A stretch of 24,416 bases of DNA, from NCBI GenBank assembly GCA_050260375.1, contig JBLNCA010000034.1, positions 1 to 24,416 of the forward strand, written 5' to 3'. Made by a program: the position numbers and the translations under genes. The stretch comes from DTFZ01 sp050260375 (GTDB lineage: Bacteria > Bacillota > Clostridia > Christensenellales > SZUA-584). This document shows positions 7,750 to 14,822 of this stretch, piece after piece. Under the pieces are notes generated by a model. The model was not told the DNA's origin, did not search any database, and saw only the letters and a program-made list of their open reading frames with translations. The stretch's first letter is position 1. The number at the start of each line of letters is the position of its first letter.

Positions 7750-7992
7750 ATGGAGATATTGATTGGCGCGGCTGCGGGAATCGCCGCGGCGGCTGTCTGC
7801 GTGTCGTTTTATTTGAAAGGGAAAAGGGACGGCATGAAGCGCAGGGAAGCGGAGGTAGCGGCGCCGGGCGAACGCGGAGAAGACAAGGGCGGCGAGCTTA
7901 TGAGAAAGTATGAGCTCATTATGGGCTACGACCCGTACGAAGCGGCCGGCAAGCGGGAGACATACAAAAGCGGTTATGGAGAAGGATTATGA
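7750..7992 (+). CDS. Small membrane-anchored protein before portal
   Basis: 80 aa, family unknown. Residues 2-23 (start EILIGAAAGIAAAAVCVSF) are a hydrophobic segment followed by KGKRDGMKRR, so a single N-terminal membrane anchor with the charged remainder in the cytosol is likely. The start has GGGAGG about five bases upstream. The stop overlaps the portal ATG in an ATGA junction, so the gene belongs to the phage operon. The position just before the portal is usually taken by terminase genes, and this is not one of them. Confidence 0.65.
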   Translation: MEILIGAAAGIAAAAVCVSFYLKGKRDGMKRREAEVAAPGERGEDKGGELMRKYELIMGYDPYEAAGKRETYKSGYGEGL

Positions 7993-9731
7993 AGACATTG
8001 GCATGGCGGCAGTATGAGCAGGGCGTCGATTACAAGACGCGGATAGGGCTTTACAACACGGTGGATCTGAATGAGAGGTTTTTCGCGGGGGATCAGTGGG
8101 CGGGCATACCGCACGAAGGTCTGCCGACTCCGGTCGTGAATTTCATAAGGTACGCTTCGGCGTGGAAGATAGCGGCGGTGACGGACAGGCGGTTGAAGAT
8201 GTCGTTCTTCGCGGAGGGCGTAAACGACGGGGAGGATATAAGCGTATACGCGCGGCAGATATCCGAGTATTGCGATATGCTGTGGGAGCGCTTAAAGATG
8301 GACTACCTGACGAAGGAAGGCTTAAAGCAGGCGGCCATAACGGGCGATTACATACAGTACTTCTATTGGGATCCTGACATAAGGACGGGGCAAGCGCTGA
8401 CCGGCGATATCAATACGCTGCTCATTGACAACGTGAACTACTATCCGGGCAATCCTAACACGCCCGACGTGCAGAGCCAGCCGTACATTATAATAGCGTT
8501 TCGCGAGCTGCTTGAAAAGGTGAGGGAAGAGGCCAAAAAGAACGGCTGCGAAAACATAGAAGATATAGTATCCGACGAGGACAACGAGTATATGTCGGGC
8601 GACAGGGGAAAGATCGAGCTCGAGGACGCCGGAAAATGCAACGTGCTGCTGAAAATGTACAAGAAGGATGGGCGCGTATGGTGCGAGAAGTCTGTGCGCG
8701 GAGCAATAGTGCAGCCCGAGAAGGACACGGGGCTTACGCGCTATCCGGTGGCGATGATGAATTGGGACACGCGCAAGAACTGCTGTCACGGGACGGCGGA
8801 AGTGACGGGGCTGATACCCAACCAGGTGTTTATCAACAAGATACTTGCGCTTGCTCAACTGGGGCAGGTGCAGACGAGCTTCCCGAAGGTGATATACGAC
8901 AGGACGCGCATCAGGGAATGGACCAACAGGGTAGCGGGAGCCATCGCGGTGAACGGCGATATAGGCGGAGCGGCACAGTACCTCTCGCCGCCGGTTACCT
9001 CCTACGACGCGTGGAGAGGACTCGACGTAACGCTGCAGACCACGATGCGCATGATGGGCGCGAACGACGTGACGCTGGGAAACATAAGGAACCCCGACAA
9101 CACGTCCGCGTTTATAGCGACGCGGGACGCCGCGATGGTGCCGCTGCAATCGCAGCAGGAGAGGTTCTATTCGTTCATTGAGGACGTAGGGCTAATATGG
9201 TTCGACTTTATAAAGAACTATTACAGGGCGGGCAGGATGATACCGGTAATGGACAACGGACAGAGGGTGTTTGTGCCGATACCCGAAGGCGAGCTTGAAA
9301 GGTTTACGATGAACCTGCGTGTGGACGTAGGGCCGTCCTCTATGTGGAGCGAGATACAGGTGCTGCAGACGCTCGACAACCTGCTGCGCGGCGGCAAGAT
9401 AAGCTTTAAGCAGTACCTTGAGCGCATGCCGGACGGGCATATTCCTATGAAAGACGAACTGCTGGCAGAATTGCTCCAGCAGGAAGGCGGACAGGAGGGA
9501 TCACTTCCAGGCACCGCCGGTTCAGAGCCTGCCGCTTCATCCGAAGGCGGAGGCATACAGCAGACGCAGGCACGGCCGGTTGAAGCTCAGGAGGAAGCGG
9601 CAGGGCAGATAGTAAAGATTTTGCAGGCGCTGGCGCAGACCGGAAAGATACCTGCGGAGGCGGCGGAGGCGGCAGAGCAGCTTGCCCAAGGGGAGCGGAC
9701 GCGGCAGCGATACTTAATGCGCTTAAAATAG
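7989..9731 (+). CDS. Phage portal protein
   Basis: Portal proteins form the twelve-fold ring through which DNA enters and leaves the head and which nucleates capsid assembly. The 580-aa product fits the P22/clostridial podovirus type: an N-terminal region with WRQYEQG and NERFFAGDQW, the central LIPNQVFINKI helix, then LGNIRNPDNTSAFIATRD and QQERFYSFIEDVG, which resemble portal stem and crown segments. The C-terminal tail from about 490 is Gln/Glu/Ala rich. Scaffold and coat genes follow, supporting the call. The frame stops at 9731, but a -1 shift at the GGGG run 9690-9693 continues into good coding sequence to 9823, giving 611 aa. It overlaps the upstream small gene by four bases. Confidence 0.85.
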   Translation: MKTLAWRQYEQGVDYKTRIGLYNTVDLNERFFAGDQWAGIPHEGLPTPVVNFIRYASAWKIAAVTDRRLKMSFFAEGVNDGEDISVYARQISEYCDMLWERLKMDYLTKEGLKQAAITGDYIQYFYWDPDIRTGQALTGDINTLLIDNVNYYPGNPNTPDVQSQPYIIIAFRELLEKVREEAKKNGCENIEDIVSDEDNEYMSGDRGKIELEDAGKCNVLLKMYKKDGRVWCEKSVRGAIVQPEKDTGLTRYPVAMMNWDTRKNCCHGTAEVTGLIPNQVFINKILALAQLGQVQTSFPKVIYDRTRIREWTNRVAGAIAVNGDIGGAAQYLSPPVTSYDAWRGLDVTLQTTMRMMGANDVTLGNIRNPDNTSAFIATRDAAMVPLQSQQERFYSFIEDVGLIWFDFIKNYYRAGRMIPVMDNGQRVFVPIPEGELERFTMNLRVDVGPSSMWSEIQVLQTLDNLLRGGKISFKQYLERMPDGHIPMKDELLAELLQQEGGQEGSLPGTAGSEPAASSEGGGIQQTQARPVEAQEEAAGQIVKILQALAQTGKIPAEAAEAAEQLAQGERTRQRYLMRLK

Positions 9732-9823
9732 CTGCGGAAAAGGGGCAGATACCCGAAGAAGCGGTGAAGGCCATAATGGAGGCGGTGCAGGGAGGGGTTT
9801 CCATTCCGGCAAATGTTGATTAA
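9690..9823 (+). other. Probable frameshifted portal C-terminus
   Basis: Reading frame 0 to GGG at 9690-9692 and then stepping back one base gives a 43-residue tail starting GADAAAILNALKIAAEKG and ending in TAA at 9821-9823. This tail resembles the segment just before the shift (compare KILQALAQTGKIPAEAAEA with ILNALKIAAEKGQIPEEAV), so it is very likely true coding sequence. The cause may be a lost G in the run, an assembly error or programmed -1 slippage. Confidence 0.7.
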
Positions 9824-9834
9824 CAATGATTGAT

Positions 9835-10032
9835 ACCTCCCCCGAAGGTGGAGGCTTAGGATAGCAAGCATAGCGGGATGTATGAAGCCCCTTCCGTCAG
9901 GCGCTGACGGTGCAGCGCCTGCCACCTCCCCCAAGGGTGGAGGCTTAGGATAGCGAGCATATCGAGATGTATGAAACCCCTTTCGTCAGGCGCTGACGCA
10001 GCGCCTGCCACCTCCCCCAAAGGTGGAGGCTG
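9835..10032. repeat. CCTCCCCC-type tandem repeat, 86-89-bp unit
   Basis: The hairpin CCTCCCCC...GGTGGAGGCT starts at about 9836, 9925 and 10011. Between copies lie TTAGGATAGC, a CCCTT(T)CGTCAGG module and a second hairpin, GGCGCTG...CAGCGCC. There are two full units plus a third hairpin. This is a repeat style widespread between host genes in clostridial genomes. Its presence between portal and scaffold is unusual for a phage operon. Confidence 0.85.
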
Positions 10033-10136
10033 GATAAATGCATTGTGCATGATATTTAATAAATAAAGTGCATGTATTCACAGCGTTGCATATAATGTAG
10101 TAGCGCAAAAGAAAAAACATGGATATGAGGTGTAAT

Positions 10137-10469
10137 ATGACGACTGAACAGAGCGAACGCCTGTCGAGAATAGAGGATAATATAGACCGTTTGAAAGAGG
10201 AGATGGGTAAATTTTGCAACGCACTTACTGAAGCAAACGGAGACATTGAAAAGCTGGACGTCACGCTGAACGGAAAGATTGACAAACTGGATACACAGAT
10301 GAGCGGAAAGTTCGGCGTGGTCGAACAGAGGTTCGCGGGGCTGGAAGATAAGATAGACCAGATAGTCAGAAACACCTCCAGGAAGGAAGAAAACAAGGTA
10401 AATTTGTATATCGCCGTAATAGCGGCTGTGATTGGAGGAGTATTCGGAGCGCTGTCTAGGTTTTTCTAA
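10137..10469 (+). CDS. XhlA-like coiled-coil protein with C-terminal membrane anchor
   Basis: 110 aa from the ATG at 10137, chosen because GAGGTG lies four bases upstream (an ATG at 10119 is also open). Residues 4-85 are a coiled coil (SERLSRIEDNIDRLKEEM, then repeats of GKIDKL, DTQMSGKF and LEDKIDQI). Residues 88-106 (NLYIAVIAAVIGGVFGAL) form one membrane segment. This layout is that of XhlA/hemolysin-like phage lysis accessory proteins, but sequence match is not certain. A holin gene is otherwise missing next to the endolysin, so this could serve lysis. It is flanked by host-type repeats and its own terminator. Confidence 0.6.
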   Translation: MTTEQSERLSRIEDNIDRLKEEMGKFCNALTEANGDIEKLDVTLNGKIDKLDTQMSGKFGVVEQRFAGLEDKIDQIVRNTSRKEENKVNLYIAVIAAVIGGVFGALSRFF

Positions 10470-10540
10470 GGCAAGGCTCAGCGAAAGCCTCTGTGTTATG
10501 TTGGTCCCGGCCCATGAATAAAGCGCCGGTTAATGATAAG

Positions 10541-10570
10541 GGGACTGCTGCAATAGGCAGTCTCTTTTTT
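10541..10570 (+). terminator. Rho-independent terminator
   Basis: GACTGC (10543-10548), loop TGCAATAG and GCAGTC (10557-10562) are followed by TC and six T. It ends the unit with the XhlA-like gene and separates it from the scaffold and coat genes. Confidence 0.8.
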
Positions 10571-10654
10571 GTGGAAAAAAGTTGGCGTTTTAAGGTAGCC
10601 GTATTCTATTGTCCGGCGCATAATTGTTCTTTTTCATTCTGTTAATTAAGTGCC

Positions 10655-10690
10655 GGGAAGGCGGGCGTCCGGAGGCCCGCCCCTACGGCG
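10655..10690. repeat. Single CCCTAC hairpin repeat
   Basis: GGCGGGC, loop GTCCGGAG and GCCCGCC are followed by CCCTACGGCGG. It belongs to the same family as the hairpins at 79-105 and 5109-5693, and lies in the leader before the scaffold gene. Confidence 0.75.
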
Positions 10691-10832
10691 GAGAAGAATC
10701 GGACAAAGGCATCCAATACAAAACAAGCGGGCGTTGATAAGGACAGCACCTGCGGCGGTGGCAGTTCCAAGAATGCGTACCCGCTTCGGGGAATCGCATT
10801 ATAAAACATATATTCCGAAAGGAGGATTGACT

Positions 10833-11495
10833 ATGTTTGATACGGCCCAACCACAGGCCGGCGAACCGGCAAACCAGCCGGCGATAGAAGACGCCGATCA
10901 AGAGACCGGCAAAGAAAGCCGCTCCTTAAGCGACGGCTTGGGAGACGGCGGGGAAGCTGCGGCGGACGAGCCTTTTTTGACCGTCCGGTACAACAAGGAG
11001 CAAAAGCCTCTTTCATATCAGGAGGCAATAGAGTATGCCCAGAAGGGCATGAATTACGACAAGCTTCAGGGCCGTTTGAAGGAGATGGCCGAAAAGCTGT
11101 CCGAATACGAAACCGGGTTGCGCAAGGACGACAGCGAGGAGGAAAAGCAGGCGCTTGTGGACGCGCAGCTTGAAAGCTTTATGCGCCGTTATCCGGGGGT
11201 TGACCCGAGAAAGCTGCCTGCAAGCGTGCTGGACGCGTGGAAACAGGGAGTGCCGCTTTTGGAAGCGTACCTTGAGCACCAGACGTTGCAACTCAGCGCC
11301 AGGATAAAGGAGATGGAAAGGGCCGCGGCGCAGGCTGAGGTTAACCGGGCGAACGCGGCGGCGAGCATGGGCAGCGCGGCAAGCTCCGGTAGTACGAGAG
11401 GAAAGCAGCTGTCCGAGGAGGCGATAAGGAACATGACTCCCGAGGAACTGGACAAAAACCACGAGCGTATTTGGGCGTATCTGACAAAATCATAA
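10833..11495 (+). CDS. Phage scaffolding protein
   Basis: 220 aa from the ATG at 10833, which has AAAGGAGG eight bases upstream; the longer open frame from 10650 runs through a repeat and is not used. Scaffold proteins fill the procapsid and leave before DNA fills it. The product is acidic, Gln/Glu/Ala rich and largely helical, with a disordered N terminus (1-45), a LTVRYNKEQKPLSYQEAIEYAQ segment, a central coiled coil (DKLQGRLKEMAEKLSEYE) and a Gly/Ser linker before a C-terminal helix (EEAIRNMTPEELDKNHERI). Position between portal and coat is the typical place. Sequence homology is not recognisable by eye, so the call rests on composition and order. Confidence 0.75.
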   Translation: MFDTAQPQAGEPANQPAIEDADQETGKESRSLSDGLGDGGEAAADEPFLTVRYNKEQKPLSYQEAIEYAQKGMNYDKLQGRLKEMAEKLSEYETGLRKDDSEEEKQALVDAQLESFMRRYPGVDPRKLPASVLDAWKQGVPLLEAYLEHQTLQLSARIKEMERAAAQAEVNRANAAASMGSAASSGSTRGKQLSEEAIRNMTPEELDKNHERIWAYLTKS

Positions 11496-11507
11496 GGAGG
11501 GTATGAA

Positions 11508-12347
11508 TTGGCATACGAAAGTTTCAGGCCGGAAATACTGGCCAAAGAGCTGATGACGGACAGGGGCAGGGACTGCGTATTCAAAAACCTGTGCTATAAA
11601 GGGCCCATCATCGGCGAGATCACAAAGAAGGGCGATGTGCTGCACATCGCGGGCGTCGGGCGGCCGACGGTTAAGGACTACAACCCCTCAACTCCGCTCG
11701 AACTCGAGACGAAGACGAGCTATAACCAGGACCTGCATATAAGCCAGGCGAAATACGTGAACGTCGAAGTCGAGAGGATAGACGGTTTTCAGGCGCAGGG
11801 CGAGGTGTTCGGCGTCGAGGTGAGGGAGGCAAAAAAAGCGCTCGCGCAGGCGCTGGACGAGTATATCGCGGGCTTTTACAATCAGGCCGGCAGGACTATA
11901 GCCAACAACAGCTGCACATCGGCTAACATACTGCAGACGCTGGCTGCCGCAGAGGAGGCGCTGCTCGAAGCGGACGTGCCGTTTGAGGAAGAGAAGTCCC
12001 TTGTTATATCGCCTGCCGTGTACACAAAGCTGGTGCTCGGCAAGATAATGTTCCAGCAGGCGAACGCGGACGTGTTTACGAAAGGCTTTAAAGGGAGCTT
12101 TTTGAACTTTAATGTGTACGTTTCGAACTCGATAAAGAAAGAAGCGGACGGCACTTACCATTGCATGGCGTTCTCGAGGCAGGCGATAGCGCTCGCCGAG
12201 CAGATACCCGCGAGCATGATAGAGCGCTACAAGCCCGAGAAGAAATTTTCCGACGCGTTTAAGGTGCTGCACCTTTACGGCGGCACTGTGATACGGCCGG
12301 GCGAGCTTTTTACCATCGACATTAAGCCCGTGCCGGAGACGGCGTAA
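11508..12347 (+). CDS. Major capsid (coat) protein, P22-like
   Basis: A 279-aa coat protein expected to have the HK97 fold and build the phage head. The gene starts with TTG at 11508, with AAGGAGG seven bases upstream; no ATG fits that site. Features resembling P22-type coats of clostridial podoviruses include the early FRPEILAKELM segment, GDVLHIAGVGRPTVKDY, LDEYIAGFYNQAG (a spine-helix region), SLVISPAVYTKLVLGK, and a C-terminal strand GGTVIRPGELFTIDIKP. It follows the scaffold gene by 12 bases and precedes a decoration-like gene. No protease gene is present, as in P22, so a cleaved delta domain is not expected. Confidence 0.85.
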   Translation: MAYESFRPEILAKELMTDRGRDCVFKNLCYKGPIIGEITKKGDVLHIAGVGRPTVKDYNPSTPLELETKTSYNQDLHISQAKYVNVEVERIDGFQAQGEVFGVEVREAKKALAQALDEYIAGFYNQAGRTIANNSCTSANILQTLAAAEEALLEADVPFEEEKSLVISPAVYTKLVLGKIMFQQANADVFTKGFKGSFLNFNVYVSNSIKKEADGTYHCMAFSRQAIALAEQIPASMIERYKPEKKFSDAFKVLHLYGGTVIRPGELFTIDIKPVPETA

Positions 12348-12362
12348 GGGAGGTGCTAAAGT

Positions 12363-12731
12363 ATGGCGGTTGAAGTATTCAATATAAGCGGAGGCGGCAG
12401 CAGCATAATAGCGGCTGCCGATATAAGCGCGGCGGCGGATACGCAGACGGTGGCGCATTCGGGCAAAGACCATAGACTGGCGCTGCGAGTAGCGAACGGC
12501 AACGCGATTTCTATAAACGTCGCGGTAATGGCGGGAAACGGCCCGAGGGCTGCTTTGGGCAGCATGACGGTGAGCGTAGCGGCGAACAGCACAGCGTATA
12601 TCGCGCTGTTCGATACGGCGAGGTTTAAAAATCTCGCTACTGGAAACATAACCGTAAACCTTACGGACGGCCAAGGCGCGGCTCTGGGGGAAGCGCTTGC
12701 TTCAGTGCAGATAGAAGCTGTGCAGATGTGA
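12363..12731 (+). CDS. Probable head decoration protein
   Basis: 122 aa, very rich in Ala, Ser, Thr, Val and Gly with alternating hydrophobic strands (VAVMAGNGPRAALGSMTVSV and FKNLATGNITVNLTD), which suggests an all-beta, Ig-like fold. No Cys, membrane segment or enzyme motif is seen. GGGAGGTG lies seven bases before the ATG. A small beta protein directly after the coat gene is often a capsid decoration or stabilising protein. The call is inference from position and composition. Confidence 0.5.
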   Translation: MAVEVFNISGGGSSIIAAADISAAADTQTVAHSGKDHRLALRVANGNAISINVAVMAGNGPRAALGSMTVSVAANSTAYIALFDTARFKNLATGNITVNLTDGQGAALGEALASVQIEAVQM

Positions 12732-12810
12732 TGTGAACTGTTAAGTATGGCGGCGGGCGCCTGTAACTTTGGTTCGGGCGTCCGCTGGCGGATTAAAAGG
12801 GTAAAAAGCT

Positions 12811-12993
12811 ATGAAATTGAACGGCCCGCCGGGCATGCGCATAGTCGACGCAACGACGAACGAGGAAGCCGGCGTTTTTGATAAAGACGGAAAGCCGCTG
12901 ATGAGTGCGGCGTATATAAAAAAGCGCCTTATGTTAAGGCGGATTGGGAATGTAAAGGAAGTGAAAAAGCATGACGGCAAGGGATGTGTATGA
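12811..12993 (+). CDS. Small hypothetical phage protein, 60 aa
   Basis: 60 aa, basic, family unknown. The N-terminal part (NGPPGMRIVDATTNEEAGVF) has a short strand-turn look; the C-terminal part is Lys-rich. A weak AAGGG lies about nine bases upstream. It overlaps the next gene by 23 bases, consistent with coupled translation. In similar phages short proteins sit at this point between coat and connector. Confidence 0.5.
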   Translation: MKLNGPPGMRIVDATTNEEAGVFDKDGKPLMSAAYIKKRLMLRRIGNVKEVKKHDGKGCV

Positions 12994-13333
12994 ACTGGCT
13001 ATTGCGCTTCTCGATGAGTCCGATTCGGATTCCGAGGAGAATTACCCGATGAAAGCGCCGCAGCTTATCGATATACTGCAGCGTGAATTGGCGTTTTATG
13101 AAGGAAAGACCGTATCGGGAAAAGTTGAGAACATGGACTCGGTTTTATCGGTGAGCGACGATACTGCCGCAAGGATTATGCCGTACGGGCTTGCCGCCAG
13201 CTTCGCTCTCGCGGACAGGAACGCCGATATGTATAACGACTACAGCTATATGTACCGTGCGCTTATCAGGACCATAAGGCCCGAGGAGTGCTCTGTATCC
13301 GACGAATACGGCGTGTTGGACGGAATGTCGTGA
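12971..13333 (+). CDS. Probable head-tail connector (gp4-like)
   Basis: 120 aa with three helical stretches (MTARDVYELAIALLDESD, APQLIDILQRELAFYEG and ARIMPYGLAASFALADRNAD). Small helical proteins with a YELAIALLDE-like start that follow the coat gene commonly act as head-tail adaptors bound under the portal. In P22 order this place belongs to the tail accessory factor gp4. AAGGAAG lies about ten bases before the ATG. Homology to gp4 is not shown by eye, so the exact role is inferred. Confidence 0.6.
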   Translation: MTARDVYELAIALLDESDSDSEENYPMKAPQLIDILQRELAFYEGKTVSGKVENMDSVLSVSDDTAARIMPYGLAASFALADRNADMYNDYSYMYRALIRTIRPEECSVSDEYGVLDGMS

Positions 13334-13397
13334 GCGGCATTAAAAGCGGCGGGATTGGGGAAACAGCCCGAATAATCTACAGGAGCGGTGCGGAATT

Positions 13398-14822
13398 ATG
13401 GCTTATGTGACTCAGGATCAGGCATTAAGGCTCTCAAACCGTATAGGAAAGCTCGAAGGATCGATAGTGAAAAACGCGGGCGTGCTGTCGGTGATATTGA
13501 GTGCGCCTGAAAGTTTCACGAATGATACGCCTGCTGCTGTAAAGTTCTCCTCTAAGGTGATAGAGAGCGGCATTATTAGGGGAGATACGCAGACCGGAAC
13601 GTTTGCCTCCAGCGAAGACTGCGCCGTTCTTATCGCATATCAGCAGGAAATAGCGCATTCAAACGTCGAGGACCAGTACCATTTGGATCTGTACGGCAAC
13701 GGGGAGCTCGTAGAAAATATAGCGTCGTGCAGGATACCGGCGGGCATGACGGCGACGGCGGTGTTCGCTGCGTCTGCCATGCTGTCTGCAAACATTGCTT
13801 ACTCGCTTATGATACATGCTGGCGGTATGTCGGGGACTCATGTGCCTAAGTATCAAAACGCCTGCAACCGCTTAAGCATAATGGTTACCGGATGCTCAGG
13901 ACTTGTCGGTCCGCAGGGCAGGAAGGGCGATAAGGGAGACAAAGGCGATATTGGGCCTTCCGCTCCCCAGGTCAAAGCCGAGTATTCGGCGGACGGGCAA
14001 AGCTGGCATGCCGTTTACGCGGAGGGAGACGATTATATTCGCTTCAGCGCCGACGGGGGAAACACGTGGGGAGGGGCGGTTTACATACGCGGCAGGCAGG
14101 GACCGCAGGGAATACCCGGGGAAGGAGTTCCCGCGGGCGGCGCCGCCGGTCAGGTGTTATCGAAAAGGACAGCCGAGGACTATGACACGCAATGGGCGGA
14201 CGCCGCGCCGGTGGTCGCTCCCGCTGTAGACAATGCAAACGACGGCTCGGAAAACGAGACAATCAAGGTATGGGAAGGTACGCAGGCGGAGTATGACGCT
14301 CTTACATCGTACAGCGACGACACGCTTTACGTCATAAAAGACGAAACGCCGCCGACGATTCCGTTTACGCTCGATTCAATGCCCGTTGGATTCAACATGC
14401 CGTGGTGGAGCGATACGCTGCCGTCTTCAAAGTACATGTTTATGGAAGGACAGTCGCTTATAGGTTATCCTTACGCTCAAGCGGTGTTTGGCGATTATCT
14501 GCCTGACCTGCGCGGCAGGGTGATGGTGCATAAGAGTACCGATACTGAGTTCGATACGATAAAGGAAACGGGCGGGGAGAAATATGTTACTTTGGCTGCG
14601 TCCCATATACCTGATTTAGATGTTGTTATTGATGGCACAAGAGTAAGTTGGAACAAAACACAAACAGGAAGTGATAGACGGGTTAATATTTATCCAACCG
14701 GCGCAAGTTATGCCGAAGATTGGGGCGGCGGTTATGAAATGTTTGCAGATGGCGGAGGACAACCGCATAACAACTTACAGCCTTACATCGTCTGTAGATA
14801 CATAGCGAAGGTGATACCGTAA
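13398..14822 (+). CDS. Collagen-like head fibre with C-terminal collar domain
   Basis: 474 aa, a trimeric fibre by design. Residues 1-165 are a beta-rich head domain. A collagen-like Gly-X-Y stretch lies at 168-188 (GPQGRKGDKGDKGDIG) and a second at 232-244 (GRQGPQGIPGEG). Residues 247-268 (GGAAGQVLSKRTAEDYDTQW) and 289-315 (IKVWEGTQAEYDAL) are motifs I know from head-fibre and upper-collar proteins of Firmicutes phages. Residues 330-474 form a phage tail collar domain ending in the hallmark HNNLQPY. It is probably bound to the outside of the virion and involved in attachment. Its stop codon overlaps the next ATG by one base (TAATG). Confidence 0.8.
   Translation: MAYVTQDQALRLSNRIGKLEGSIVKNAGVLSVILSAPESFTNDTPAAVKFSSKVIESGIIRGDTQTGTFASSEDCAVLIAYQQEIAHSNVEDQYHLDLYGNGELVENIASCRIPAGMTATAVFAASAMLSANIAYSLMIHAGGMSGTHVPKYQNACNRLSIMVTGCSGLVGPQGRKGDKGDKGDIGPSAPQVKAEYSADGQSWHAVYAEGDDYIRFSADGGNTWGGAVYIRGRQGPQGIPGEGVPAGGAAGQVLSKRTAEDYDTQWADAAPVVAPAVDNANDGSENETIKVWEGTQAEYDALTSYSDDTLYVIKDETPPTIPFTLDSMPVGFNMPWWSDTLPSSKYMFMEGQSLIGYPYAQAVFGDYLPDLRGRVMVHKSTDTEFDTIKETGGEKYVTLAASHIPDLDVVIDGTRVSWNKTQTGSDRRVNIYPTGASYAEDWGGGYEMFADGGGQPHNNLQPYIVCRYIAKVIP

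Noticed and set aside
8322..9149. 275-codon minus-strand frame inside the portal gene
   Set aside because: Shadow frame with Arg/His/Tyr-rich composition and no ribosome binding site, opposite a clear portal protein.
10650..10832. 61-codon N-terminal extension of the scaffold gene
   Set aside because: It translates a CCCTAC repeat and has no ribosome binding site, while AAAGGAGG stands before the ATG at 10833.
11688..12674. 328-codon minus-strand frame across coat and decoration genes
   Set aside because: Antisense shadow; composition is dominated by Arg, Tyr and His as expected from reversed codons.
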